Part shown: positions 10,501 to 20,340 of the stretch, piece after piece
Layout of the letters: each line of letters starts with the position of its first letter
Position numbering within the stretch: position 1 is the first letter of the stretch
Assembly: GCF_910596095.1 (NCBI RefSeq)
Contig: NC_056553.1
Coordinates: forward strand, 3,592,291 to 3,656,290
Length of the DNA stretch: 64,000 nt
Origin: Thunnus maccoyii
Lineage: Eukaryota > Chordata > Actinopteri > Scombriformes > Scombridae
Direction of reading: 5' to 3'
The notes under the pieces: generated by a model
Seen by the model: the letters and a program-made list of their open reading frames with translations, nothing else
Told to the model about the DNA's origin: nothing
Database searches by the model: none
Translations under genes and position numbers: made by a program

Positions 10501-12759
10501 AAAGAAAATATAGTTACAACTGTGAAACATGGGCTGAATTTTCTGACATAAGCAGAAAGTTTAACCGGATAGAGATGAAAGAAAAGGTTAAACCTGTAAA
10601 TCTGTTCTCACCTCTTTATTTAATGTTTCACCAAGTTCCAGATTCGACTCAGGAAGCAGCTATGAAAACAGGAAAGGTGAAAAACATGGACTTTTATTTT
10701 ATTTTTAGGTACAAAATTATTCTTGGTAGGTAGATCTTTTTGGGCCAGACATTTTTAATGGAAAATCACACCCTTGTTTTATAAACTGAACCTCTCCCGT
10801 CATGCTGGGCATCACGTAGATTAAAACTTTCCAGGCAGGTCTCATGCAGCAGTTAGTTTTATCACTGTTTGTGTGTGTTTGATCTGTGACTCGTTTCCCT
10901 TTAGGAAAGGGTTGTGCTTTTCCTGTAGGAGCTGCTGGCTGTGAGTTTTTGCATGTAATTCCCACCAATGTCTGGGTTATTTTATTCATTTCCACCCAGA
11001 GAACCGACAGGCACGAACACAGAATGAAACACAAACACAGAGACACGCCTGACTCGCCACTCCCAACACATGCAGAGATGAAACCGACCGGCAGGCCAGG
11101 CCAGCGTGCAGATATGAAAACACATGAGCTGACGAGATAAAAGAGGACGTTGCATCTCTGGTTTACAGAGTCAGTGAACTTCTATGAAAGTTGTGGGAAG
11201 TTTCGTAGTGAAACCAGTTCATTCCTCTTTTTTAAGAAATAGGAAATCTTTGTATTTTAAATTCTGCAGATCAGCATTTTGTGTGTTGAAAGGTTCATCT
11301 GTAGACTTTAAAATAAAAAGATTGCTTTGGGGTTATGAATGTTTGGCCTTGATGCAAGCCAACACCTCACTAGAATATGTGTGTTTTCCTTAAAGAGTCT
11401 ATAATTATATTTTTTTATAATCACGATGTCTAAGCTGTCAGTGTGTAATGTGTGTGGCTCGTAGTGATGAACCTACAGAGAATTATCAGTGACTCTGCAG
11501 CTCCTCTTGGCTTTACAGAGCTTTATAGTGAGTTTCAGCTCATTGTTTATCTGTCCGGCTGCAACTTTACTGTTCTGGTTCACTCTCAGCACGAAGCTTC
11601 TTTTCATTAACCAGAACGAGTGTCTTTCAAACCGAGCATATTTATTCTCCTCCAACATGCTGCAGTTTACTAAACGTGGGAAAACAACGGAGCTCGCGCC
11701 CGACATCTTGAGTGTACACCTTTTTTTGTCTCTCTAAACTAGTGACAACAACAGGCCAGATAATTTTCCCGGAAACCTTCAAAATAAAAGCATTTCTGTT
11801 TAACTGGAAACCAGGCATTTATAGTGTATTCTCCATATAAACACTGAATAATTACAATTTCCAGGTTTATCCTGACGTGTACATTTTACTGTAAATGCTA
11901 TAACTGTAAATAAATGTAAATAGCGCATTCTATTTTTAACATATAACTTAAACTAAACATGAATTGCCTATTTTCCTCAATCAAATAAAAACAATTCACA
12001 ACACAGCGTTCTCATAGCGTCGTTTTCAGAGAAAAAGCTGTAAAAAGCCGCTGTACACTACCTGCTCAGCACCAAACGGCAAACAGACACAGTTAGCTGT
12101 AGACTAGCTGGTGAACATAGTGGAGCATTTAGCAGCTAAAGAGGCAGATATTTCCCTCAGGAGTTGGTAGAGAGTAAAAACAGAGCTAAAAGAGAGTGAA
12201 TATTGGACTCACATTCACCAGGTGGACAGAAACACGACTCCACATGAATGATAATGTTGCTGCGTAACTGCTGGATGTGCAGAAACATGGACTCTGACTG
12301 GTGACTTTTGTAGCCATGTAGTCATCCATCCTAAAATATATCTCTAAAAAAATGCATCAGAGTTATGAGTGTACAGCAAATCCAGAGAGAATTTCTTCAC
12401 CAGTGTTATTACGGTTTATATCTGTGATCACAAATCTGGCAAAATAATCTTCTTTTTCTTGAGCCGCCCTCTTGCTGATCGGCTAATAATGTTTCTTTTG
12501 TTTCCACAAGCTGAGTCGGGATTCGGCGTTCACCTGGGCTCAGCAGGGCCGAACCGCTGTAGAGACTCTTTGGAAAGATCCACCATTTGCCAAAAAGAAG
12601 GTGAGTCTTCACTGAATGGCTGCCTGTTTTTTTCTCTTGTTGCTGTATGTTGATGCTACTGTTTTTATTGTACTAACTAATCTGAGTTTTGTGTCTTTTC
12701 CTTTTTTTGGGAAGTCTGAGAAGAAAGAGCGAACAGAGAACAACAACACGTCCAGCTGA
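1355..12759 (+). CDS. apoo: MICOS complex subunit MIC26 (apolipoprotein O), 8 coding exons
   Basis: Coding exons: 1355-1378, 1728-1832, 2802-2924, 6828-6882, 7402-7497, 8670-8761, 12511-12600, 12715-12759. All junctions are GT-AG and join in frame to 209 residues (human APOO is 198). The product is an inner-mitochondrial-membrane protein of the MICOS complex that shapes cristae junctions. Visible family features are [16 protein letters not shown] near residues 44-59, a glycine-rich membrane segment ([16 protein letters not shown]) near 119-134, and a second hydrophobic segment with [18 protein letters not shown] near 143-160. The tail is basic then Asn/Ser-rich. It resembles APOO (RLVFPVG, YYPQQA-like motif, LWK) more than APOOL, and the neighbours sat1 and acot9 match the human APOO locus. 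Two in-frame ATGs start it (1355, 1361); the second has the better context (A at -3). Exon 1 is the least certain part. Confidence 0.88.
1934..2760 (+). repeat. Dispersed repeat family B, long copy in apoo intron 2
   Basis: This ~830 bp block is nearly identical to 50140-50990 in pdha1 intron 2. It starts with the CAGTGGTGGAAAGTA end and ends in TACTTTTA-rich sequence that is roughly the reverse complement of the start, as in a non-autonomous DNA transposon. Shorter or older relatives lie at 5908-6330, 30686-30960, 32965-33100 (inverted), 58755-58870 and 62545-62730. A 69-residue open frame on the minus strand (2080-2289) occurs in both long copies only because the copies are alike. Confidence 0.8.
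3435..3870. repeat. Dispersed repeat family C (AT-rich, GATTAATC ends), apoo intron 3
   Basis: Family C typically begins AGCTGCAACTAACGATTA and ends TAATCGTTGCAGCTCT, with inner motifs ATAGAGGACTAAAGAAACCA and AAAATATTCACAT. Here the tail of one copy (3435-3560) is followed by the head of another. Other copies are listed separately. The inverted ends suggest a MITE-like element; there is no coding capacity. Confidence 0.7.
4830..5240. other. Unassigned intronic sequence, possible interspersed repeat
   Basis: Apoo intron 3 (2925-6827) here carries a phrase (GAAATTTGGCACACTTGT) that I associate with teleost interspersed repeats, but no second copy lies in this window. The rest of the intron, outside the repeats listed, shows nothing recognisable. 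Confidence 0.3.
5908..6330 (+). repeat. Dispersed repeat family B, diverged copy in apoo intron 3
   Basis: The block starts with GTGGAAAGTAAGTTAAGTG and keeps the TACTTAAGTAC and TTTTTACTCCA motifs of family B, then ends with TTTTTACTTGTAACAGAGTA. It is clearly older than the copies at 1934 and 50140. Confidence 0.65.
7068..7290 (+). repeat. Dispersed repeat family C copy, apoo intron 4
   Basis: It begins AAGCTGCAACTAACCATCAA and ends ACAATTAATCAATCGTCA, the two ends of family C, with a shortened middle. Confidence 0.65.
7516..7550. repeat. (CA)n microsatellite beside an apoo splice donor
   Basis: About seventeen CA units with one interruption lie 18 bases after the exon 5 donor at 7498. 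Confidence 0.9.
8812..9125 (+). repeat. Dispersed repeat family C copy, apoo intron 6
   Basis: It begins CTAGAGCTGCAATGATGCAA and ends with ATTAACTG...ATTAGTGGCAAC, with family C inner motifs in degraded form. Confidence 0.6.
9495..10265 (+). repeat. Dispersed repeat family C copy split by a palindromic insertion
   Basis: The left part (9495-about 9783, starting AGAGCTGCAACCATTAG) and the right part (about 10136-10265, with ACTAAAGAAACCAGAAAATA) are the two halves of a family C element. The ~350 bp between them is a long inverted repeat listed separately, so the palindrome appears to have landed in an existing repeat. Confidence 0.65.
9784..10135. mobile_element. Long inverted repeat (about 155 bp arms, 44 bp spacer)
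   Basis: The arm 9784-9938 reads ATATCGATGGCTGAAGAGCA onward, and its reverse complement appears at 9983-10135 with only scattered differences. The arms include TGCACTTTTTTGAGAAAA, TTTTCTTGCAGAATGC and GGACTATATTACTATATTAT. The spacer (9939-9982) is AT-rich. This is the structure of a foldback or hairpin MITE, and it lies within apoo intron 6, so it would be transcribed. Confidence 0.8.
10270..11420. other. Apoo intron 6, no recognisable element
   Basis: Open frames at 10717-11046 (minus), 10886-11140 and 11184-11393 are short and share no features with known families. I see nothing further here. Confidence 0.5.
11428..12290 (+). repeat. Dispersed repeat family D, longest copy, apoo intron 6
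   Basis: The flanks (11428-11590 and about 12010-12290) match 41660-42110 and 56108-56480 nearly exactly. Between them lies about 420 bp (11590-12010) that the other two copies lack; the other copies run straight from CACTCTCAGC to GTCTCATAG. This copy therefore either keeps an ancestral interior or has taken an insertion. No protein domain is visible. Confidence 0.75.
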
Positions 12760-14525
12760 GACGGAAAGAAGACACGTACTACTCCATCCAATGAGACATT
12801 GGGCCTCATGCAAGAACATTTTCATATTTATCCTAAATCTCTTGACTTTTTTTCTGAGGTTTCAACAAACTTTTAACTGCACAAACTTGGCGCAAATCTC
12901 TGGTTTCAGCCTGATAAACGTCACCTGTTCATGTGGAGATAAACGTTTCTGAGATTTCATCATTAGCATCATCAATGCCCCTAAAATGTCCATACAACCT
13001 GTTCCACTCCATTTCATACACAAAAACGTTCTCAAAGAGTAAAAAGAACCATTAGACACATTTATCAGTGTCAGCAGTCGAATTAGAGGAGCTGAAACTA
13101 TTAAAAAAACATGAATCCATCAGAGCAGCAGCAGCACTGTGACATGCTTGGACGTGAGGTTAGATGCTAAAAAACGTCTTTATAAAGCAAAGCGCTCCAT
13201 CAATAGTATGAGAGGCGTCATGTGACAGAGAGATATTAGAGGAGAGAATATTACAGCCTACAGTAGCTGGGTTAGGAGTTAGGGTTAGGAGTTAGAAGTT
13301 AGGGTTAGAGTTAGGGTTAGAATTAGGGTTAGGGGTTAGAGTTAGGGTTAGGGTTACAGTAGGTGATGTTACACTGTCAGCTGCAACACAACATGATTCT
13401 GGACAGAGAGCTGCAGAAACACCCTGAACTAGCTTTTTACTACTGACATGCTGAAGTTCGTTTTAGTTATATCTCTTATTTTAGTTCATTTGTCATCATT
13501 TTTAAACTCCAAATTCATTCAGAATTAGGATTTCAGGGCAAATTCTTGGTCAGTTCATGACTCGTACGACACGTCTGAACCACTCAACTCCAAGTAAAAC
13601 AGGTGAATGCAACAAACTCTCACTCAAACGTGGTACTTTAGAACGAGTCTGTTCGTACAAATGCTTCTTGCATGAGACCCGATGACTTTTCACTCTCCAG
13701 TAACACACTCACACCTGTACTACTCCTGTAGATCAACCTTTTGCATATTCCACACACACACACACAAAACTCTTAGAACTATTAATCAAGACTTGTAAGC
13801 TTGTTTTGAAATATCAAACTGAATGTGTCCATTCTTTTGAGTCATTCCTGGAGTCAAACCTCTGCTGGTTCCAAGAAGCAGGTTTCCCAATTCTTCTGGA
13901 TCTGTATTCCAATGGTGCAGATAAGTCTGCCGACCTGTTTCCCGGAGCAGGCCTCAGCACTCCTCCTACACTGTAATCATTTGTGTTGTTTGTAACTTTA
14001 GATTTTCCAGTTTCTGTCGAGTTTGTGCAGCGTTAGCAGCAAATCATTGATAATGTCTGCCACTTCCTCATTATAAACTGTGTGAATTTGAAGCTCAAAT
14101 AGTATGTAAGAGGTTATTTATTCTAAAATCATGGCTGCAACCTTGGATTCACTGGCAGATTAAACATTTTCAGACGTCATCTGTTATTTAATTGATAAGG
14201 AGAGGTATTTAAGTCTGATAACCAGACTGAATTGCTGCTTAGTTTCACTTCAGTTCCTGTTTCTCACTCTCTCTGGGTGGAGGAGTGACGATGAGTCTTA
14301 TTCAAACAAAAAGTGAGAATCTAATGTGACTCAGCTTCTTCTTTTCTCTGGCGGAGTGCCGTTTTGTGATCTTGCTAAGTGAACAAGTTGACATATTCAT
14401 TTCACCAGTTGTACGTTCAGGTCGCACTGTGATGCTAATAATACTACTATCCCGTAGTAGAGGGCCAAATTAAATGTGCATTCCAGTTTGATTTACTTGA
14501 ATAAAAATGTGTCTATGTCTAATAA
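12760..14525 (+). other. Probable apoo 3' UTR and adjoining gene-free DNA
   Basis: After the apoo stop there is no further coding sequence. The AATAAA at 14500-14505 is a plausible polyadenylation signal, giving a 3' UTR of up to 1.75 kb; an earlier site cannot be excluded. Confidence 0.45.
13269..13356 (+). repeat. Telomere-like TTAGGG/TTAGAG degenerate tandem repeat
   Basis: About 88 bases alternate GGGTTAG with GAGTTAG, AAGTTAG and AATTAG variants. It is an interstitial telomere-like simple repeat, not a chromosome end, because unique genes continue on both sides. Confidence 0.85.
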
Positions 14526-15045
14526 TGCACTGTACATATGAAGTGTTATCTTAATACAATGTAATTAAAACATCAGTTCTTTAACCCCAAACACTCGCTG
14601 AGCAGTTCATTCATAAAATTATAAAATTGGGTACAAAAAGAGTGACTTCAGAGTGTTTTCATGTTTTTCTTTTCTCTTTTGGATCAGTGTTTCTCTGTTC
14701 ATGTGGGTCACACGGTGTCTTTTTGTATCCGTGCAACCGGAAAAAGTCACAGATAGATCATGTGTGAGAAGGTCATGTCCTGTTGTTGTGGTCGGAGGAA
14801 ACCGCAGCAGCAATCCCTCTTATAACCCTAAAGAATGTGACGACGAGATCAGAAGCTCTAAACGTGTTAATGCTGCTTAAGTTGCTTATATGCTCTTTAC
14901 CAAATGTTCACGTTTCATTTTCCTGATTGTCCTTTTTTCCCTTTGTGGTTTTGATTTATCATCAAACCAGTGATGAAATGTTTCCGCAGACAGAGCAGCA
15001 GAAGCGTGTGGGCACGTGCAACTTCAAATGTTTGAGACTGGAAGG
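14526..15045. other. Intergenic, nothing recognised
   Basis: The short open frames at 14619-14813 and 14653-14880 overlap on opposite strands and show no domain. Confidence 0.5.
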
Positions 15046-15049
15046 CTTT

Positions 15050-15345
15050 TAGGGCTGCAACTAGAGTTGATTTTCATTATTGATTAATCTGTCGATCATT
15101 TAGTTTTCGTTTAATTGATTAGTTGTTTTGTCCAGAAAATGGTGAAAAATGTCTGACTGTTTCACAAAGCCCAATGAGACGTCTTCAAATGTTTTGTCAT
15201 AGAGGACTAAAGAAACTAGAAAATATTCACATTTAAGTAGACATTTTTTTCTTTTAAAAAAATCACTCAAAACGATTATCAAAATAGTTTGCAATTAATT
15301 TCAAAGTTGGCAACTAATTGATGAATCGTTGTAGCTCTAATGCCT
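15050..15345 (+). repeat. Dispersed repeat family C, nearly full copy
   Basis: It starts GGGCTGCAACTAGAGTTGAT and ends TGATGAATCGTTGTAGCTCT, with CATAGAGGACTAAAGAAACT and AAAATATTCACATTTAAG inside. A partial inverted copy follows at about 15465-15610 (CTTTAGTCCTCCATGATAGT). Confidence 0.75.
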
Positions 15346-15464
15346 TTAGAAACTGTTAAATTCTATTTTCACACTATTTTAGTCTTAATAATATAGTCTA
15401 TAAACAAAAGTTGCTTTTCTGTATATTTTTATTCTACATAGTATCTACCAGCTATTTCAATAAT

Positions 15465-15610
15465 ATATTAATCCATTAATTGTTTTGAATAACTTTTAAA
15501 GGAAAATTCTCTGATTCCAGCTTCTAAATGTGAAAATGTTCTTGTTTCTTTAGTCCTCCATGATAGTCCACTGAATATATTTGGGTTGTGGACAAAACAA
15601 GACATTTTAC
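15465..15610 (-). repeat. Dispersed repeat family C, partial inverted copy
   Basis: GATTCCAGCTTCTAAATGTG and TTTCTTTAGTCCTCCATGAT are the reverse complements of family C inner motifs. Confidence 0.65.
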
Positions 15611-16257
15611 GTTGCATCTTGGGTTTTATCAGCAGTGCCGGCTAGTTAACCAGCTAACATTAACTGAGTTTAAAGACGTTTCACTAACATTTTCTTGGTT
15701 AATATTGCTATTAAATGCATCCAGTGTTAAAAACAGTCTATTAGTTCTAGATGGTGACTGAACGGTTTTATCATAAGATCATTACTGGCAGCAACTTGGT
15801 TTGGTGTGAACATTAACATATGCTTTGTGAATCTGCGCTCCCTCAAAAACATTGACTGCAGAAGACATGATGTAACTATCTTCTACTGTTTGAAATTATT
15901 AAAATTAATGAACTGAATTCATGTGGGTTTTCCCCTCCCTCATGAGACTTTTAGACTGAGACTGAGAGTTTTAGGTTAACATGTGAATGCTGATGTCAAC
16001 TACAAACCAATTTGAATCCAGTCATTTGAGGCTCCAAACAGGCTAAATCAGCTGCTTTTCTAACTGAAAGTGTGTCAACACCAATAAAACTTAATTAGGC
16101 CAAAGAGAACAGCCCTGAAAACCATGACAACATATTTCAAACAGCCACTGGCTTGACAAAAAGGGACAAAAGAACATAACGTGTGTTACGGGTACATTCT
16201 TGCTCCTCTTAAGATGTTTGAAAGTGGTTTTAATTCCTCAAATCTTAAATATTTTAG

Positions 16258-17360
16258 AGGAAATATTTAGATGTATCAGCCAAATATGTGAATAACTTGC
16301 TACGTTCTTTGGTTACAGCTCATACTTATGCATCATCAAGTGAATCTTTGTTTTATGGTGTTCCCCAAGGTTCTGTCCTGGGCCCATTGCTGTTTGCACT
16401 GTGCTTTCTTCCACTCAGGCAGATAAGTAATTTTAAAGGTATGTCCTTCCATTGTTATGCAGACGATATTCAATTATACATTTAATTTAAGCCTCAAAAT
16501 GTTTCAAGACTGTCTGTTCTCCTGATTTTCTACTGCTAAATACTGATAAAACAAGTTCTCATTTCTGCCCTGATGACGTTGACCCAAAGGTTATGGAAAG
16601 TCTTGGCTCTTTATCTTCCTTTGTTAAATCTACCTTCCATAATCCGGGTGTTTCTATGGGCCAGGCTTTGAGTCTTGACCAGCATGTAAATTGTTTGGTT
16701 TGCTCCTGTTTCTACCAGCTGAGATGACTAAACATGCGTTCATTTCCTCCCGTCTCTTTTCACCTGTCTTAGCAAGACATTCCTGAACCGCTTACAAGTG
16801 GTCCAAAATGCTGCTTCCAAGCTCCTGACCAAGTCCCCAAAAAGGTCTCATGCAACACCAATCCTGAAGTCTTTAAACTGGCTTCCCATCAAATTTCAGA
16901 ATCCAGTTCAAGATCCTTGTAACCATATCCAGAGCCTTGCGTGGTCAGGCACCTGCCTACATTAAAGAGCTACTGCAGACTTATAACACCAGTAGGAATC
17001 TGACGTCCTCGGATCAGGGTTTGTTGGTAGTCCTTCGTTCCAGGCTCAAGACAAAAGGAGACTGTGCTTTTGAGGTTGTAGCTCCTAAACTTTTGAACTC
17101 TCTCGCATTGGACTTAAGATCTGTGGATATCTTTAAAAAAGCAGCTCAAGACCCATTAGTTAACTTGCTTTTGTTTAATTTTTTTTGTTCATTTCTGTTT
17201 TTGCCTTCTGTTTTTAGCTGGATGTCTGCATTTAGTGTTTGTTGCTCTGCCTCTTATTTGCTCTCTCTTATTTTTTTGCTTGTTTTTATTGTGAAGCACT
17301 TTCTGACGTCTGCTCTTGAAATGTGCTATATAAATATTATTGTTATTACAAAGCCAACAG
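16258..17360 (+). mobile_element. Broken non-LTR retrotransposon (L2/Maui-like LINE)
   Basis: The frame at 16288-16485 holds reverse transcriptase motifs [13 protein letters not shown] and, about 20 residues on, YADDIQLY with the catalytic DD. Frame then shifts and internal sequence is lost. Pieces near 16795-16920 read LQVVQNAASKLL and LKSLNWLPI, and 16937-17413 carries the usual C-terminal region (FEVVAPKLLNSLALDLRS). The 3' end (AATGTGCTATATAAATATTA near 17320) is typical of L2-type LINE tails. The N-terminal endonuclease is absent and several frameshifts are present, so this is a dead 5'-truncated copy in the apoo-sat1 gap. Confidence 0.85.
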
Positions 17361-18040
17361 GGCTGTGTGTGCAAGCACGTACAGAACACACCACAAAACA
17401 TTGTTTCTGTTGAGTTTTTACAGCTCAGGGACACACTTGGTGACAGTAACTGTGGGAGTTTCTGGTAACAACATCATGAACTGTTAGTTTGTATTGAATC
17501 AGAGGATATTTTGAGTTTCCATCAAGGGGAAGTTGTTACACGTTATTCACTTTTTGCAATTTCAGACCTGCATGACCTTAAAATTTCATTATTTATCATT
17601 TTCAGCCTCTGTGAGCTGATACTGAAACTAGATGGTGCAATACAACAAATATGACAACTACATTCAATTTCATCATGAAGAAAGACACAAACTATACAGT
17701 GTTGAGACTGATAACAATGTGCTTTCCTGCATGCGATATTTGTAATTTGGCTCTTGGGATGTCAGTCCATCACTTTGATCCAGACCAAACGGCATCTACC
17801 ACGGCTTGAGGGTGAAGCCAATGTGGAAATATCTTAAAGTGCCACAGACGGCTGCTAGATGCACCATCTGACTCCCATTAAAAAAGCCTCAACTTCTCTC
17901 TAAAAAAAAACTGAGACAATCATTTTTTCCAACTAGTCATTATGATTTTAATCTCCAAATTCGGGGCCTCTAATAATTGTACTGGTGGTTATTTTGGTTA
18001 TTTTAGCTCTGTTGTTCAGATTTTTAAGACTTATAGTAGC
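17361..18040. other. Intergenic, nothing recognised
   Basis: Non-coding sequence without a recognisable element apart from a phrase near 17840-17880 resembling scattered fish repeats. Confidence 0.4.
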
Positions 18041-18044
18041 TTTG

Positions 18045-18420
18045 ATGTCTGCCATGTTGATTGACCAGTTAACCAATGGGTGACATTACACCTCACTACG
18101 TCCATCTTTATATACAGTGTATGGTTCAGACGGAAATATCTCAACAACTGTTGGATGGATTGCTGTGATATTTTACACAGACATTCATGTTCCCCAGAGG
18201 ATGAATCCTACTGACTTTGGTGATCCTCTGACTTTCCCTCTAGCGCCACCATGAGGTTGACTTTTTAGTTCTTTATTTAAAATATCTCAACAAATATTGG
18301 TAGTATTATTGTGAAATTTGGTTCATACATTCATGTTCCCTAGAGGATGAATTTTAAAAACTTTGGTCTCCTGACTTTTCATCTAGTTTGTTCATTTTAC
18401 CCAATTTCACTACGACCCAA
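18045..18420 (+). repeat. Interspersed repeat with two internal similar blocks
   Basis: The block holds two related stretches (around 18130-18260 and 18285-18380) sharing AATATCTCAACAA, ACATTCATGTTCCC and AGAGGATGAAT. A diverged relative lies at 52140-52270 (TGACTCTGGTGATC, TCATCTAGCGCCACCAT). A separate phrase at the start (ACTACGTCCATCTTTATATA) recurs at 48875-48902. Confidence 0.65.
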
Positions 18421-20114
18421 AACAGATGACATTCACATCAACCTCAGCTGTACTTTGTGTTTAGTGCTAGTTAGCAGTTAGCTTTATTCACCATTAATGG
18501 GACTTACTGACCCGTAACTGAACTTGTAGCCGTTGACCCGGATTCTGCTTCTGTTTCCACTTTCCTCCTCCTGCTTTGGAAGACAAATTACAGGAGCTAC
18601 ATTTTCTCCATCAGGGGGTGCTAAATCAAGTTTCAGGTACTTGAGGGGTAGGGGTGGCTGTCACCCCATTAGTAACCAGTAACAGTAACCCCCATTTCAA
18701 TTCGTCTGTGTGTACATCAGTGAGGACTTTTTAAACTTTTTGTAACGTAGAATAACACCTTTTTAGGGATGTCTGTCAGAAGTGGTGTCTCCTTTTGAAT
18801 AAAGTACATCCGATCATTCTCAGTTTGTAAAATACAACGGAAAAGCAAGACAGAACCGACCATGCTTGCCCTACATTTTTTGATTGATTTGTTTATTTGA
18901 GTGTCCTGTACCTTTCTGGCGCCCAGCCCGGAAGGGCAATAACCAGGGCAATAATCATAATGTACAGTTCCACAAGTTCAAGACGATTACATTTCAGAAC
19001 ATTCAGTTTAAGTGACAGAAATGTCCTGTTATGTTGGATACAGTGTTTTCTGTCTCAGCTGCTGTGTATCTGCTATAAACCACAAAACAAAACAAAAGCA
19101 AACTCAACATATCAGCTTCAGACAATCAAAACAAATCAGGATTCTTTGATTGGATATTTTCACCAAATAATTCCTGAAGACACTGTACAAAGGGTGATAA
19201 AATATATATTATCATAAAATATAAGATCATCAGATCATAAAAAACACATAAACGTTGCTCTTCAGGAACAGGTTTATATCAGCCAGCAGTAAAGTACCAG
19301 TTCTTAACTGATACACAGGGACCTTTATCTCCTCTGTAAATTTATATATGGTTCTGTGTGGTAATCGTCTTTGATTTGAATGTAATTTCTAAGCTTTGGC
19401 TTCCTACAAATTTCCTCCTTCCATTGTTCCTTTTAGATCTTTAATAGTTTTTGTTTGACTGTATCTATATTATACTGCAAGTTATTCCTGAAAATAAAAT
19501 TCAAATCAGAAAGAGGTAAATATTGCAGCGACCTCTCGTCCAAGGACAACTGTGTGCTTTGATGCCAGTTAAAGATCTTTTTGTTAGTCTTTGCTGTGGC
19601 AGCCAATTAAGTATACAAGTAGTCAAAGGTTCAGGTTATTGGAAGTTACAGGTCAGTATGTTCCGGTGATGGAAAAACACCATTAGTGTTGTTTATGTAA
19701 TCACAAGGAGCCGCCCTGCTCACTCCCACAGGTGTTCTCGGGCAGTTTGATGAGACCTTTACTCAGGTTGAAGATAGGCAGAGCTCTGCTGGGGATTACA
19801 TGAGGTCAGTGGACTCAAATCAATAACAGGTGCAACAAATGCTGAGAGACATGAATGAAACACCGCCTGTACACACCTGCAGAGTCCTGAGAGTAAAGGT
19901 CCTGCACATGAGTGTCCAACAAAGGCAAAATGTCCAAAAATTATCCCCAATTTGTTTGTATAACTGCAGAACTAAATAACAAGCAGCAGAGATGGAGGGA
20001 TGCTGCCTGGCTGCAGTTAGTGCAAAGTGGACGTTTGAAGCTGTGTAGTTTATAACTTGTTGCTTACGCTATTTCTCTTCTGACCTGCTTTGTTAAATGT
20101 CTTTTAACTGTGGC
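18421..20114. other. Intergenic, nothing firm recognised
   Basis: There is no conserved coding sequence. Open frames at 18897-19217 and 19759-19950 have no domains and lie in AT-rich non-coding DNA. Confidence 0.45.
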
Positions 20115-20340
20115 CTCCTCCTAATGGATGCAGAGTGAGGGTCTCTGGCACAACTTCACCTACTTCCAAGGTGCACGGAGAAGGGAAAGAAGTCTAGAGA
20201 GATGAGACCTCCAGCAACACTCCAGCCTTCACCCTGACCTGATGAAGGCCACAAGCCGAAACGCGTCAGTCAACTAATTAAGTTGTTCTTCATACTACAA
20301 GTGTTGCTGGAGTTCTCATCTCTCTAGACTCCTCCTAATG
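20115..20340 (+). mobile_element. 202 bp insertion with 12 bp direct repeats, inverted ends and ribozyme-like core
   Basis: The 12-mer CTCCTCCTAATG occurs at 20115-20126 and 20329-20340, as for a target-site duplication. Inside, 20191-20221 (AGTCTAGAGAGATGAGACCT onward) is the reverse complement of 20300-20330 with one mismatch. Between these arms, 20239-20267 holds CTGATGA, a GGC/GCC stem with a 5-base loop, GAAA and CGCGTC, the order of conserved parts of a type I hammerhead ribozyme with a 2 bp stem III. Such minimal hammerheads are known in Penelope-like retroelements. Here one extra A follows CTGATGA and another interrupts stem I, so activity is doubtful. Confidence 0.6.

Noticed and set aside
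13269-13356. True telomere or contig end
   Set aside because: The repeats are degenerate, short, and flanked on both sides by ordinary gene-bearing sequence.
16288-16485. Reverse transcriptase frame as a possible active element or retron-like system
   Set aside because: Motifs are of the L2/Maui LINE type, the endonuclease is missing, and frameshifts separate the parts, so it is a dead remnant.
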